A stretch of 43,616 nucleotides of DNA, from positions 1-43,616 of the forward strand of contig CALUTK010000011.1 of assembly GCA_944323675.1 (NCBI GenBank), read 5' to 3'. The notes beneath the pieces were generated by a model. The model saw only the letters and a list, made by a program, of their open reading frames with translations. It ran no database searches and had not been told where the DNA came from. How positions within the stretch are numbered: position 1 is the first letter of the stretch; the number at the start of each line of letters is the position of its first letter. A program made the translations under genes and the position numbers. The stretch comes from Candidatus Gastranaerophilales bacterium. Its GTDB lineage: Bacteria > Cyanobacteriota > Vampirovibrionia > Gastranaerophilales > Gastranaerophilaceae. This document shows positions 25,213-35,314 of the stretch, piece after piece.

Positions 25213-26645
25213 TTTCCTATTTTCTTAATCTTATTGGCAACAACAATTGAACTGACAGGCGTTGCTATAGGATTACTTGCAACAACGGTTTTGGTTTCAA
25301 GGTTTAGAATAATATATTTGCCGGCCTTTGCATCCGTAATAAGAGCGAGGTTAGTGCCGTCAATTTTATTTATTTTTGTTGAAAATCCTTCTGTCGGAAG
25401 CATTATAGTATCGGTTAGTTTATCTCTTGAAGTGTCAACGACTTCTATAGTATTTTGAGAGGCACCGAGGATAAACAAATTATTGCCGTCAACCAGCATA
25501 TCAACAGGTTTTGCGGCTACTGAATTTTCCGAAAGCAGAGAAAGTGTTGAATAATCAACTATTGCAAGACGATTCTGGGTACGGCTTGTTATATAAACTT
25601 TCCCGTTTACATAAGCAATCTTTGATACATTCGGGAATTTCCCGATTTCTTTAAGCAAATATTCATTATCCAGTTCGACCGCCCAGATTGTATTTGTCTG
25701 CTTATCGTTATAAAAAATCTTTTTACCGTCATCGCTCAGAATAATTTTCTCACACATCCCGTTAAGCTTAATCTGTCTTTTGAGCGTCATTGTCTCAAGA
25801 CTCAAAACGTATATGCTTGCGTCATCCGGACTTGAGATATAGGCAATCTTGTTCGGATAATCCATTATTATCTCATCAGGCTGGGATTTGAGTTCAATTT
25901 GTTTTATGACTTTATCGTCAGCAAGGGAAATTATATCAACAGCCCTTTTTCCGTAAGATGTTTCAAGCAGAAACATATCATCATAACCTTTTATCATAAT
26001 TGGAATATGTTTTTGCTGAAGTGCATATTCAGGAATTTTCTTTTCCGGATTAACTACCTGAATATTCTTTGAAAAACTTGTTGATACGTACAAAATTTTA
26101 TTTTTTAATTCAGGAATCTGTGCAAGCGAATTAATTGTGTTGTCGCTGACTGTTTTCGGCTGAACAATAGGAGTAGTCACAAGAGAATCCTTTGATGTCG
26201 GGATTTCAAGGTTACCGATAATATTTTTCAGATTCTGCGGAATGCTTAAATTCGCAGGAACAAGCATATCCTGCGGCAAAAGCCCCATCCTGACTTCAGT
26301 CGGAATATCTGTTAATTTTGCAAGAGTTTTATTACCTTTTTCATCCACTATCATTTTCATCAGGACATAGTCATTGCTGAAAATAACAACGTCCGGTTTC
26401 TGGGATAATTTTTTTCCTGCAGGATAAGTTGATTTAATTTTAAATTCATCTTTTTTATCAAATTTAGACGGAATTAACGGAAGATAAACAGTACCGTCAG
26501 GCAGAATAATTACACCGTCAAAGCGGAAAGTAGATTTTGGAAATTCTTTTGTAATGCTGTTCTTAACCTCATCAGGCAATATGGTTGCATTAACAGAAAC
26601 AGCAGTCATAGCGGCAATTGCCAGTGCAATTATAATTTTTCGCAT
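25209..26645 (-). CDS. secreted beta-propeller (YncE/YVTN-like) protein
   Basis: 478 residues with signal peptide [20 protein letters not shown]. Residues about 190-470 consist of repeating blades with ILYVSTSFSKNIQVV, IAYISSPDDASIYVLSLE, KIFYNDKQTNTIWAVEL and NLFILGASQNTIEVVD, typical of YVTN/YncE propellers. The N-terminal 170 residues are a separate region. Likely periplasmic protein-interaction scaffold. Its ATG overlaps the dnaJ stop by one base. An envelope protein in a chaperone operon is unusual. Confidence 0.82.
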   Translation of the reverse strand: MRKIIIALAIAAMTAVSVNATILPDEVKNSITKEFPKSTFRFDGVIILPDGTVYLPLIPSKFDKKDEFKIKSTYPAGKKLSQKPDVVIFSNDYVLMKMIVDEKGNKTLAKLTDIPTEVRMGLLPQDMLVPANLSIPQNLKNIIGNLEIPTSKDSLVTTPIVQPKTVSDNTINSLAQIPELKNKILYVSTSFSKNIQVVNPEKKIPEYALQQKHIPIMIKGYDDMFLLETSYGKRAVDIISLADDKVIKQIELKSQPDEIIMDYPNKIAYISSPDDASIYVLSLETMTLKRQIKLNGMCEKIILSDDGKKIFYNDKQTNTIWAVELDNEYLLKEIGKFPNVSKIAYVNGKVYITSRTQNRLAIVDYSTLSLLSENSVAAKPVDMLVDGNNLFILGASQNTIEVVDTSRDKLTDTIMLPTEGFSTKINKIDGTNLALITDAKAGKYIILNLETKTVVASNPIATPVSSIVVANKIKKIGK

Positions 26646-27772
26646 TATTGAAATACTCCTTTTACCTTATCCATCAAAGATTCTTGAGGTTTCTTACCCG
26701 ATTTTAACTCGTAAAGCTGCTTATACAAGTTTCTCTCGGCTTCCGACATCTGGGTCGGGATTTTAACCGTAACAACGACAATATGATCGCCTCTCTGAGA
26801 CGGTCTTGACAAAATCGGGATACCGGCATTTTTTATTTTTATAGTGTTGCCGTTTTGAATACCCGCGTGAACCTGAATTTTTTGTTCGCCGTCGAGGGTT
26901 TTAATAACGATTTCATCCCCGAGAGCAGCCTGAGCTGGTGAAATCTCCAGTTTAGTATAAACATCCACACCGTCACGTGTGAAATAATCTGACGGTTTTA
27001 CGTGTAAGACAACATACAAGTCACCGGCTCTGCCGCCATTTGTACCTGCATCCCCCTCGCCTGAGACTCGAATTTTGGAATGGTTGTCAACACCTGCCGG
27101 AATTTTAATTTCAATTTTCTTTTCTTTTTCAATTTTTCCGTAGCCCTTGCAGGTTTTACAAGGATTGGAAATTTTCTGACCTGTACCGTGGCAGTCAGGA
27201 CAAGGGCTTATCTGAGTGAAGGCGCCTAAAGGAGTTCTGGCGACAGTCTGAACCTGACCGGCACCGCCGCAGGTTGGACATACTATAGGTTTTGAACCCT
27301 TTTCCGCACCTATACCTTTACAATCAGGACAATGTTCAAGGTGGTCAAACTTAACTTCTTTTGTTACACCGAAAACTGCTTCCTCAAAAGATATTTCAAC
27401 ATCAGCTCTAATATCATCTCCGGGCTGCGGAGCATTCGGGTCAGGTCTGCCGCCGCCAAAACCGAAACCGCCAAAGCCGCCGAAAAATGTGTTAAAAATA
27501 TCATTCAAATCGCCAAAACCGCCTTCAAAAGGGCCGTTCGTATTAAATCCGGCATTTTTAAGTCCGTCCTCGCCGTAGCGGTCATAAGTCGCGCGCTTAT
27601 TGTCATCCATTAAAGTTTCATAAGCTTTTCCGAGTTCTTTAAATTTTTCTTCGGCATCCGGGGCTTTATTTACATCAGGGTGTAAAGTTCGCGCTTTCTT
27701 TCTGAAAGCCGATTTTATCTCATCTTTTGAGGCGTTTTTTTGAACGCCCAGTATTTCGTAGTAATCGCTCAT
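26645..27772 (-). CDS. dnaJ: chaperone DnaJ
   Basis: 375 residues, full length. J domain (1-67, HPD in TLHPDVNK), Gly/Phe region (about 74-115, [12 protein letters not shown]), four zinc-finger repeats ([32 protein letters not shown]) and the C-terminal substrate-binding domain. Stimulates DnaK ATPase and delivers unfolded clients. It follows grpE by 34 nt. dnaK and hrcA are not in this window. Confidence 0.97.
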   Translation of the reverse strand: MSDYYEILGVQKNASKDEIKSAFRKKARTLHPDVNKAPDAEEKFKELGKAYETLMDDNKRATYDRYGEDGLKNAGFNTNGPFEGGFGDLNDIFNTFFGGFGGFGFGGGRPDPNAPQPGDDIRADVEISFEEAVFGVTKEVKFDHLEHCPDCKGIGAEKGSKPIVCPTCGGAGQVQTVARTPLGAFTQISPCPDCHGTGQKISNPCKTCKGYGKIEKEKKIEIKIPAGVDNHSKIRVSGEGDAGTNGGRAGDLYVVLHVKPSDYFTRDGVDVYTKLEISPAQAALGDEIVIKTLDGEQKIQVHAGIQNGNTIKIKNAGIPILSRPSQRGDHIVVVTVKIPTQMSEAERNLYKQLYELKSGKKPQESLMDKVKGVFQ

Positions 27773-27806
27773 TTAATTTTCCATCTTCCTCAAAGTCTGT
27801 ATTCTT

Positions 27807-28385
27807 CTAATCTGCAGCCGCGACATTTACAAGAGCCGGACGTAATACTTTATCGCCAATCTTATAACCCTTTTGAAGCACTGCTATTACTGTATTTTCC
27901 GGATGTTCATCAGTCGGAGTTCTCATAACCGCTTCATGAAGGTTAGGGTCAAATTCTTTATTTTCAGCGTCTATCTGCTCAAGCCCCAATTTTGTAAGCG
28001 CATCTATAGTCTGCTTATGAACAAGATTGAAACTTTCTTTAACCTTCTCGCAATCTTCAACATTTTCAAGCGCTTTTTCCCCGCGTTCAAAGTTATCGAG
28101 AACCTCAAGCATTTTTTTCATTGTATTTTCCATGCCGAATTTCAAAAGATTTTCTCTCTCCTGCTCCTGACGTTTTCTAAAGTTATCAAAATCAGCGGCA
28201 AGCCTTAAATACTGATTATTTAGTTTGTCATAATCTTCTTTTAATTTATCAAATTCACTGTTTAATTCATCAGATTCAGACTCAATTTCCTCAGGTTTGC
28301 TATTTTCTTCAACCTGTTCCGTTTCCTTAATCTTTTCATCCTCAGAATGTTTTTTGAAAGGATTGTTACTGTGTTTATGTGACAT
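27807..28385 (-). CDS. grpE: nucleotide exchange factor GrpE
   Basis: 192 residues. An acidic disordered N-terminus, a long coiled coil (about 45-100, FDNFRKRQEQERENLLKFG) and the compact C-terminal wing (VLQKGYKIGDKVLRPALV) match GrpE. It releases ADP from DnaK. AGAGG lies 7 nt before the ATG. First gene of the operon grpE-dnaJ-propeller-methyltransferase. Confidence 0.96.
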   Translation of the reverse strand: MSHKHSNNPFKKHSEDEKIKETEQVEENSKPEEIESESDELNSEFDKLKEDYDKLNNQYLRLAADFDNFRKRQEQERENLLKFGMENTMKKMLEVLDNFERGEKALENVEDCEKVKESFNLVHKQTIDALTKLGLEQIDAENKEFDPNLHEAVMRTPTDEHPENTVIAVLQKGYKIGDKVLRPALVNVAAAD

Positions 28386-28407
28386 ATCTCTACCTCTTAC
28401 ACTAACT

Positions 28408-28436
28408 ATAATATACTATTTATTATAAGTTATCAA
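28408..28436 (-). promoter_or_regulatory. grpE operon promoter
   Basis: Minus-strand TTGATA (28436-28431), 17-bp spacer, TATTAT (28413-28408). I see no CIRCE element (TTAGCACTC-N9-GAGTGCTAA) here, so HrcA control is not indicated. Confidence 0.5.
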
Positions 28437-28542
28437 AGTTAATTCACAAGGAAAATTTATTATTTTTTAATAATTAAAACGTAATACGATGACGGTAAAT
28501 TATATAGTTCACTCTGATTACAGTAACCTTTCCCGAAAATTA

Positions 28543-28551
28543 TGCTATAAT
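28543..28551 (+). promoter_or_regulatory. extended -10 promoter of uvrC
   Basis: TGCTATAAT at 28543-28551, without a recognisable -35. Seven bases separate it from the uvrC ATG and no Shine-Dalgarno fits, so the transcript is probably leaderless. Confidence 0.55.
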
Positions 28552-28558
28552 CAGAAGT

Positions 28559-30217
28559 ATGAACGAAAATTTAAAACAAACACTGAAACTTCTGCCGTCA
28601 CTTCCGGGGTGTTATATTTATTACAATAAGGATAATGAAATTATCTACGTCGGAAAAGCCAAAATTCTTAAACGCCGCGTGATGAGTTATTTCAACAAAA
28701 AACACCACGACAGTGTGAAAGTTCAGGTGCTTGTATCCCAGATCGAGCGGATGGAATACATTATCACAAACACAGAAGTCGAAGCCCTCATTCTGGAAAG
28801 CCACCTTATAAAAAAACATAAACCAAAATACAATATCCTTTTAAAAGACGATAAAAAGTATCCGTATTTTTTAATTACGGATGAAGATTTTCCGCGGATT
28901 ACGGTCGTGCGCAAAAAAAATCTTAACCCTGAAAAAGGAAGATACTACGGCCCTTATACGGATATTCGCGCGATGTATTCAACGCTTGATTTTTTGAAAA
29001 AAATCTTTCCGCTCAAACAGTGCAAAACGCCTAAGTTCAAAGACCGTCCGTGCCTGTATTATCAGATAGGACGCTGTATGGCGCCATGCCAGAATAAAGT
29101 TACCAGTGAAGAATACAAAAATCTTGTAAAGCAGGCGGAACTTTTTCTTGCCGGCAAGCAATCGGAACTTATGGCGCAGTTGATGGAACAGATGCAAAAG
29201 TATGCAGCCTCCGAACAGTTTGAAAAAGCCGCACGCCTCAGAGACAGTTATAACGATTTGAAAAAAACGCTTGAAAAACAAAAAGTCGTTTATGAAAATA
29301 CGAAACTTAATGAAGATATAATCTCCATGCTTAACGAGGACGGAATTTTCGCCATTGTAATTTTGATGATTAGAGAAGGCAGGCTTATTGATAAAAAAGA
29401 TTTTGTCTATGAAGTTGAAGAAGAGGATAAGACCGAATTTTTCGCAACCTTCTTCAAAGAATACTACAATACTCTCCAGCTTGAATTCCCTGATAAAATT
29501 GTCTCAAACGAACTTGAAAAAGTAGGAGAAAAAGCACTTTATGAGGAGTGGCTTGAGATTATAGCACACAAAAAAGTCAAAATAAGTTACGGGAAATCCG
29601 CTCAAGGGAAAGAACTCCAGATGCTTGCGGATAAAAACGCCCGCGTTGTTCTCGACAATGCCAAAATAAAAAAAATGGTTAAAATCAATGAAGATTTCAA
29701 CGAAATCGGCTCGTATCTTGCGGAAAAACTTCACCTTAAGAATTTTCCGCACAGAATGGAATGCTACGACATTTCACACATTCAGGGGACAAATACAGTT
29801 GCCTCAATGGTTGTGTTTATAAACGGACTGCCTAAAAAATCAGAATACAGAAAATTCAAAATCCGCTCAACAGAAGGCAAACCTGACGATTTCCAATCAA
29901 TGAAAGAAGTCTTAACCCGCCGGATGTCGCATCTGGGCGAAAACAAATGGGAAAAACCTGACCTGATGATAATCGACGGCGGCAAGGGGCAGTTGTCGAG
30001 TGTTATGGAGATTATAGAAGGACTGGGCGTAAAAGATATTGACGTGGTCAGCCTTGCAAAACGCAATGAAGAAGTATTTCTCCCGCATCAGTCAGACTCC
30101 GTAATCCTCCCGCGCGATTCAGGAGCGCTGTTTTTGTTCCAGAGAATCCGTGACGAGGCACACAGATTTGCCATTACATATCACAGAAACCTTCGTTCAA
30201 AGGCGCTCAAAAACTGA
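28559..30217 (+). CDS. uvrC: UvrABC nuclease subunit C, lacking C-terminal HhH domain
   Basis: 552 residues; typical UvrC is about 600. Present are the GIY-YIG nuclease (about 10-90, GCYIYY...IYVGKA), the Cys cluster, the UVR UvrB-binding helix pair (about 200-235, QFEKAARLRDSYNDLKK) and the RNase H-like 5'-incision domain (CYDISHIQGT, MIIDGGKGQL, RDEAHRFAITYHR). The protein ends at RNLRSKALKN, exactly where the tandem helix-hairpin-helix DNA-binding domain normally begins. The next bases are a T-run, with no continuation of the HhH sequence in any frame. Nucleotide excision repair; 5' incision may depend more on UvrB contacts. Confidence 0.95.
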   Translation: MNENLKQTLKLLPSLPGCYIYYNKDNEIIYVGKAKILKRRVMSYFNKKHHDSVKVQVLVSQIERMEYIITNTEVEALILESHLIKKHKPKYNILLKDDKKYPYFLITDEDFPRITVVRKKNLNPEKGRYYGPYTDIRAMYSTLDFLKKIFPLKQCKTPKFKDRPCLYYQIGRCMAPCQNKVTSEEYKNLVKQAELFLAGKQSELMAQLMEQMQKYAASEQFEKAARLRDSYNDLKKTLEKQKVVYENTKLNEDIISMLNEDGIFAIVILMIREGRLIDKKDFVYEVEEEDKTEFFATFFKEYYNTLQLEFPDKIVSNELEKVGEKALYEEWLEIIAHKKVKISYGKSAQGKELQMLADKNARVVLDNAKIKKMVKINEDFNEIGSYLAEKLHLKNFPHRMECYDISHIQGTNTVASMVVFINGLPKKSEYRKFKIRSTEGKPDDFQSMKEVLTRRMSHLGENKWEKPDLMIIDGGKGQLSSVMEIIEGLGVKDIDVVSLAKRNEEVFLPHQSDSVILPRDSGALFLFQRIRDEAHRFAITYHRNLRSKALKN

Positions 30218-30287
30218 TTTTTTTTATATTTGATTTTTTATTATTTGCGCTATAATACTGTCAGCCCCCGGTTATTGAGGAGAAGAA

Positions 30288-31178
30288 ATGAAACGACGTT
30301 TAACAGGCGTTATAAATGGTGCCATCGCAGCCGCAAGCTACGGGACAAATCCGCTTTTTGCCCTTCCTTTGTTTGCTTCTGGAATAGGAGTAAATTCTGT
30401 TCTGTTTTACAGATATTCCTTTGCGGTTATTCTGTATTTTTTATGGATTAAATTTGTAAAAAAATCATCGCTCAAACTCTCAAAAAAAGAATTTTTCCCG
30501 ATTTTCCTGCTCGGAATATTCTTTTCACTTTCATCCCTCACGCTTTTTGACGCGTTCAAATACATTGAGGCCGGAATTGCCTGTACAATCCTCTTTATAT
30601 ATCCGCTGCTTGTAGCAATTATGATGTGGGCTTTTTTCAAAGAAAAAATGACAAAGACCGTTATTTTTTCAATACTGCTTACGTCTGCCGGAATTGTTCT
30701 TTTATATAAAGGAAAACCCGGTTTAGACCTGAACATGCACGGAATAATCATGGTGCTGTTATCAGCACTTTTATACGCGCTTTATATCATAGGGGTAAAA
30801 AATATTCCGTCCGTAAAACACATCAAATGCGACAAGCTTAGTTTTTATGTAATGCTGTTCGGCCTACTGGTATATATAGTCAACCTGAAATTCTGCACGG
30901 AACTACAGATAATCGACAGACCTTTAATGTGGCTGTGCGCATTATCATTGGCTCTTTTCCCGACAATAATATCACTTGAGACTATTACTATTTCCATAAA
31001 ACTTATCGGCTCAACGACAACAGCAATCCTTGGAGCGCTTGAACCTTTAACCGCAATATTTTTCGGAGTGCTTCTTTTTCATGAGCAGCTTACGCCGAGA
31101 ATTATCGCAGGTGTAATTCTTATTCTGACCGGAGTTATACTTATTGTAACCCGCAAAATTTCGCATAAGAGCAATTAA
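30288..31178 (+). CDS. EamA/DMT-family transporter
   Basis: 296 residues with about ten membrane helices in two homologous EamA halves (halves begin near residues 5 and 150). Features include FSLSSLTLFDAFKYIEAGIA in half 1 and GSTTTAILGALEPLTAIFFGVLLFHEQLT in half 2. Inner-membrane exporter or permease for metabolites; substrate unknown. A GAGGAG site precedes the ATG, with a -10 TATAAT at 30251-30256. It converges on the corrinoid-protein gene with a 4-nt gap. Confidence 0.9.
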   Translation: MKRRLTGVINGAIAAASYGTNPLFALPLFASGIGVNSVLFYRYSFAVILYFLWIKFVKKSSLKLSKKEFFPIFLLGIFFSLSSLTLFDAFKYIEAGIACTILFIYPLLVAIMMWAFFKEKMTKTVIFSILLTSAGIVLLYKGKPGLDLNMHGIIMVLLSALLYALYIIGVKNIPSVKHIKCDKLSFYVMLFGLLVYIVNLKFCTELQIIDRPLMWLCALSLALFPTIISLETITISIKLIGSTTTAILGALEPLTAIFFGVLLFHEQLTPRIIAGVILILTGVILIVTRKISHKSN

Positions 31179-31182
31179 TTCA

Positions 31183-32319
31183 CTAAACTTTTACATATTC
31201 TTTTACAAAATCAGAAATTGCATATGCCTCAACTGTTCCGACGACTATTTCAAAGTCGTCGCCGGCTCTGTGAATTTCTTCTTCCAATTCGTCCTTCATA
31301 TGTGCAAGAAGCCCCGGAATAATAATTTTCCTGTTTTTAACTTTATTTGCAAAATCCCATTTTTTAAGAATTTTTGCAACCATCTGTGCGGTGAATTTTT
31401 CAGCCGACCACGCTGTCAAAACGCTCATCCCGTCAGCAGGTGTCACAATTAAATATGACGGAACATTCAAACTTTCAAGTTCATTGGCCACTGCAAAAAA
31501 CGTCAGTGCAAAGTTCGTTGTCATAAATATTATGGAATTTTCATCAGGGTTGTTAAATTCATAAATTTTCGCTTCCACCTGCAGAGGTTTTTGCGGATCC
31601 GTAAATATGTTCTGCCTCAAGGTCATCAGGGTTGAAATCAAGGCTTCATCGAATTTATCAAAAATTAGCATATTTGCGTATTTACAGATATAAAATGACG
31701 CTCTGGCACACAAATCTCCGCCTTCCCCGTGCATAATAACACACACCGGTTTTGCATACTTTTCGTCTTTTTCTTTGATTGCTTTTGTCCTGATTTCAAT
31801 GAGTTTTCCGCGTGCTGCTTTGAAGTCCGAATCCTCTAATACCTCAACCGGAAGCGATTTAAATTCCTCATAAGAAATGACATTTAAACCTTCAGTCAAA
31901 TCTTTTGGCACTGCACCTTTCAAAATCACAAGGTCAATTTTCATTGCTTCACTGACCCTCGTAATCTCAAAATCACGCACACGTTTCAGTTTTTCCCGCC
32001 AGCCTTTTTGTTCTGTATCAATTAAAATTGCAATTGCTGTTTTATTGACAAAAGTTTTTTCGTGGCGGTAGAGAACGTTTTCCCCGCCTATTTTTAAACC
32101 GTTAATTTCAATAGTATTTTGCGGCTGTTTGCTGTTCTGTTCAAAAAATTCTTTCAAATCCTGAGGCGCACAAGGACACTTTGAAATTTCAACCTGTTTT
32201 TTGGCAAGTTTCAGGGCAAACGCCATACAGGTCGGACATCCGCATTTTTTGCAGTTGGAATTTTCTGCCTTTTTGGCTGCAGGTAAGTATTTGAAAATTT
32301 GCAATCCCGAAAGTTCCAT
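31183..32319 (-). CDS. corrinoid iron-sulfur protein large-subunit-like (AcsC/CdhE)
   Basis: 378 residues against about 446 in acetogen AcsC. N-terminal 4Fe-4S motif Cys23-x2-Cys26-x4-Cys31-x16-Cys48, the exact spacing of the family. The middle is a shortened barrel-like region. The C-terminal part (about 265-375) carries the B12-binding features TNFALTFFAVANELES and GMSVLTAWSAEKFTA, then IIIPGLLAHMKDELEEE. In acetogens this subunit carries the methyl-corrinoid between methyltetrahydrofolate and acetyl-CoA synthase. Its ATG overlaps the small-subunit stop by one base. No other CODH/ACS gene is in the window. Confidence 0.85.
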   Translation of the reverse strand: MELSGLQIFKYLPAAKKAENSNCKKCGCPTCMAFALKLAKKQVEISKCPCAPQDLKEFFEQNSKQPQNTIEINGLKIGGENVLYRHEKTFVNKTAIAILIDTEQKGWREKLKRVRDFEITRVSEAMKIDLVILKGAVPKDLTEGLNVISYEEFKSLPVEVLEDSDFKAARGKLIEIRTKAIKEKDEKYAKPVCVIMHGEGGDLCARASFYICKYANMLIFDKFDEALISTLMTLRQNIFTDPQKPLQVEAKIYEFNNPDENSIIFMTTNFALTFFAVANELESLNVPSYLIVTPADGMSVLTAWSAEKFTAQMVAKILKKWDFANKVKNRKIIIPGLLAHMKDELEEEIHRAGDDFEIVVGTVEAYAISDFVKEYVKV

Positions 32320-33158
32320 TAGTTAAAAAGTCCTTTCATAATTCCTACACTTTGAGGGTTATTCAGCACTATTATATTAGCGCCGGCAGCCGCAACTGCA
32401 CCGGCAGAAGCGATTTCAAACATCTCAGCACGCTCTTTTAAATTTCCCCAGCTTGAGGTATAATTATCCGACTTAGCCTCTTTAGTCTTTAAAGATTCTT
32501 CCGTCACAAAACTAATCAGCGGCATATCGAGGTAATCATCCCCCTTAAATCCTTCCAGCTTAACCTTTTCCATAATACTGTAACCGTATTCAAGCCCGTA
32601 GCCAAGCCCTCCGATATCCGTATCAATTAGAATTTTATCAAGCGGCTGTCCAAGATCTGATGATAGAATATTCAGTTCTTTTGCAAGGTTAATATCAATC
32701 GGACTTCTCAATACGATAATGTGTCCGCCGGCAGCAACAGACGGAACAATTGATTTATAGGTATTTTCATTTGCAAAAGCAACTATAGACTGACGGTCGA
32801 GAACTTTAGTCAGCGCCGGCAGAAGTTCGCTGTCAATTGAATCATTGTTTACCCCTCTTACCATAAGAGGCTTTTTTATTTCAGGTAAAAGGCTTTTTAA
32901 AACCGTACAGGCATCTTCAACCTCTGAAACATCACTGATATTAAACTTCAGCCCAAGGATATCACAGTCCGTTTCCTGTGCCATTTGAATAAGTTTCAAT
33001 CTGTCGGAAGTTTTATAAAAATCTTTTACAATTTGAAAATTCTCCTCCGGATTAAAAATTGAAAGCTCAAGACAAAATAGCGGTTTAAATTCAAGCGAAC
33101 TTTCGCCGCCGATATGGAGTTTTTGTAATTCGACTGTTCTTATACTATGCTCGCTCAC
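32319..33158 (-). CDS. corrinoid iron-sulfur protein small-subunit-like (AcsD/CdhD)
   Basis: 279 residues against about 320 in acetogens. TIM-barrel of the pterin-binding type; family features include [43 protein letters not shown] and the late [17 protein letters not shown] at 33158 is the best start; it overlaps the end of ftsH by 14 nt, which suggests coupling. It forms a heterodimer with AcsC in the CODH/ACS system. Placed between ftsH and acsC-like, in one operon. Confidence 0.85.
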   Translation of the reverse strand: MSEHSIRTVELQKLHIGGESSLEFKPLFCLELSIFNPEENFQIVKDFYKTSDRLKLIQMAQETDCDILGLKFNISDVSEVEDACTVLKSLLPEIKKPLMVRGVNNDSIDSELLPALTKVLDRQSIVAFANENTYKSIVPSVAAGGHIIVLRSPIDINLAKELNILSSDLGQPLDKILIDTDIGGLGYGLEYGYSIMEKVKLEGFKGDDYLDMPLISFVTEESLKTKEAKSDNYTSSWGNLKERAEMFEIASAGAVAAAGANIIVLNNPQSVGIMKGLFN

Positions 33159-35025
33159 TTCTGACTCTGTCCATTAATTCCATAAATTCTTTTTCGTCAA
33201 GAGTTTCTCTGTCAAGAAGTTCTTTAGAGATAACTTCAAGCATATCACGGTTTTTGGTGAGAAGTTCTTTTGCCAATTCATAGCGTTCATCAACGATTTT
33301 CTTAACTTCTTTATCAATTTCAGCGGCAACTTCTTCTGAAAAATCGCGTCTCATACCGAAATCACGACCCATAAAGATATGCTGTTCATCCTTGCCGTAA
33401 GCCATGTTGCCCATTTTTTCGCTCATGCCGTATTTAGTAACCATATTACGGGCAAGTGCGGTGACTTTTTCAAGGTCGTTGCTTGCGCCTGTTGTGATAG
33501 AATCTTTACCGTAGACAATTTCTTCCGCAACTCTGCCGCCAAGAATCATTGTGATATTATCCAAAATCTGGGATTTTTTCATTGTTAAATGGTCTTTTTC
33601 AGGAAGAGTCATCGTGATACCGAGCGCCATTCCGCGCGGAATTATTGAAACCTTATGCAAAGGATCCGTGTTTTTCAATAATTTAGCCAAAAGAGCGTGA
33701 CCGACTTCGTGATAGGCAGTATTTTCTTTTTCTTCGTCAGAAATAATTCTGCTTTTCTTCTCAGGCCCTGCCATAACCTTGTCAATAGCTTCTTCAAGAT
33801 TTGCCATTGTAATTGTTTTCTGATCGTGGCGCGCCGCAAGAAGTGCCGCTTCGTTTAATAAGTTCTGCAAATCTGCGCCGGTAAATCCTGGCGTACGTTT
33901 TGCAAGAATTTTCAATTCAACTTCTTTATCAAGCGGTTTATTTTTTGCATGAACCTGTAAAATCTGTTCACGGCCTAAGATATCAGGTTTATTGATAACA
34001 ATTTGTCTGTCAAAACGACCCGGTCTTAAAAGTGCGTTATCCAAAATGTCAGGTCTATTTGTTGCGGCAATTACGATAATATTTGTATTTTCGTCAAATC
34101 CGTCCATTTCAACAAGAAGCTGGTTAAGGGTCTGTTCTCTTTCATCGTGGCCGCCGCCCATGCCGGCACCACGCTGACGCCCGACCGCATCAATTTCATC
34201 AATAAAAATAATACAAGGCTGATGTTTTTTCGCCTGATCAAACAAATCTCTAACACGGCTTGCACCGACACCGACAAACATTTCAACGAAATCGGAACCG
34301 CTTATAGAAAAGAACGGAACACCTGCTTCGCCTGCAACAGCTTTAGCCATCAAGGTTTTACCTGTCCCCGGAGGCCCAACAAGAAGAACTCCTTTCGGAA
34401 TTTTTGCCCCGAGTTTAATATATTTGTCGCCGTTTTTCAAAAAGTCTACGATTTCTTCTAATTCCTGTTTTTCCTCATCAATACCGGCAACATCCTTGAA
34501 TGTAGTTTTTACTTTGTTATCAAGAAGCATTTTAGCTTTGCTTTTGCCAAATGACATAGCCTGTGAGCCGCCTGCCTGAATACTTTTTGCCATTACAACA
34601 AGGAAAACTATGAACAACAGCGGCAGAAGCAGGGTTCCGAGAAGCGCCATAACCTGTGATGATTCACTTGGTTTTTTGACTTCAATCTGGACATTTGCAT
34701 CTTCAAGTTTTGTCATAAGGTTTGAATCTTTTGGAGTCAAAACTTTATACTGGACGAGAGGAGTTTTCTTCTCGACACCGAAAGGGTTAGGTTCTGCAGG
34801 TTTTTGAGCCTGTTCAGCTTTCGGCTGTTTTTTAGGTATTGCAATCAGATAATCATCAGCTTTCTGAACCTTAGAAAATTCGCCGCTTTCAAGTTTCTGG
34901 ATAAAATCAGAATAAGATAATTCCGACGTACTTGTTGCAGGCCCTGACATAAATACTGATGAAACAAATACCATTACAATAATTGCCAGAACTATATACA
35001 TACCTGCTGATTGATTTTTATTCAT
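33145..35025 (-). CDS. ftsH: ATP-dependent zinc metalloprotease FtsH
   Basis: 626 residues. Two N-terminal membrane helices (about 7-27 and 127-147) flank a periplasmic region. AAA+ module with Walker A GPPGTGKT, Walker B IIFIDEID, the second region of homology ([16 protein letters not shown]) and the zinc site HEVGH. A Lys/Pro/Gln-rich insert (about 67-85) is in the periplasmic part. Degrades misfolded and regulatory membrane proteins as a hexamer. The promoter lies 35-62 bp upstream. First gene of an operon with the corrinoid-protein pair. Confidence 0.97.
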   Translation of the reverse strand: MNKNQSAGMYIVLAIIVMVFVSSVFMSGPATSTSELSYSDFIQKLESGEFSKVQKADDYLIAIPKKQPKAEQAQKPAEPNPFGVEKKTPLVQYKVLTPKDSNLMTKLEDANVQIEVKKPSESSQVMALLGTLLLPLLFIVFLVVMAKSIQAGGSQAMSFGKSKAKMLLDNKVKTTFKDVAGIDEEKQELEEIVDFLKNGDKYIKLGAKIPKGVLLVGPPGTGKTLMAKAVAGEAGVPFFSISGSDFVEMFVGVGASRVRDLFDQAKKHQPCIIFIDEIDAVGRQRGAGMGGGHDEREQTLNQLLVEMDGFDENTNIIVIAATNRPDILDNALLRPGRFDRQIVINKPDILGREQILQVHAKNKPLDKEVELKILAKRTPGFTGADLQNLLNEAALLAARHDQKTITMANLEEAIDKVMAGPEKKSRIISDEEKENTAYHEVGHALLAKLLKNTDPLHKVSIIPRGMALGITMTLPEKDHLTMKKSQILDNITMILGGRVAEEIVYGKDSITTGASNDLEKVTALARNMVTKYGMSEKMGNMAYGKDEQHIFMGRDFGMRRDFSEEVAAEIDKEVKKIVDERYELAKELLTKNRDMLEVISKELLDRETLDEKEFMELMDRVRSERA

Positions 35026-35059
35026 TATTTCCCTCTCTTATAAAATTTTGCTCACAATC

Positions 35060-35111
35060 ATTATAACCTAAAAACGAGATTTTTCAATTTGTAAAAAGGA
35101 TTTTTATCCTT
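35060..35111 (-). promoter_or_regulatory. ftsH promoter with upstream hairpin
   Basis: Minus-strand TTGAAA (35087-35082), 16-bp spacer, TATAAT (35065-35060). Just upstream is a small inverted repeat AAGGAT-TTTT-ATCCTT (35096-35111) that might be an operator. Confidence 0.6.
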
Positions 35112-35314
35112 CAGCCATCTGGAATCACAAACGCCTATAAATGATTAAATATTTGAAAGATTCTCACGATTTTCTTCTTATTTACCCCGCTCCATACAGC
35201 CCTGCCGCAAAGAAATTCAATTTTTATTGAACTTCATAACTATTTTAACAATTTTTAAATTTACTGGCAATTTTTTCTTTTCAGCTATTTTGTATAATCG
35301 GAAGGAATTTTCAT

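Noticed and set aside
28386-28558. CIRCE heat-shock operator upstream of grpE
   Set aside because: No TTAGCACTC / GAGTGCTAA inverted repeat is present in the gap.
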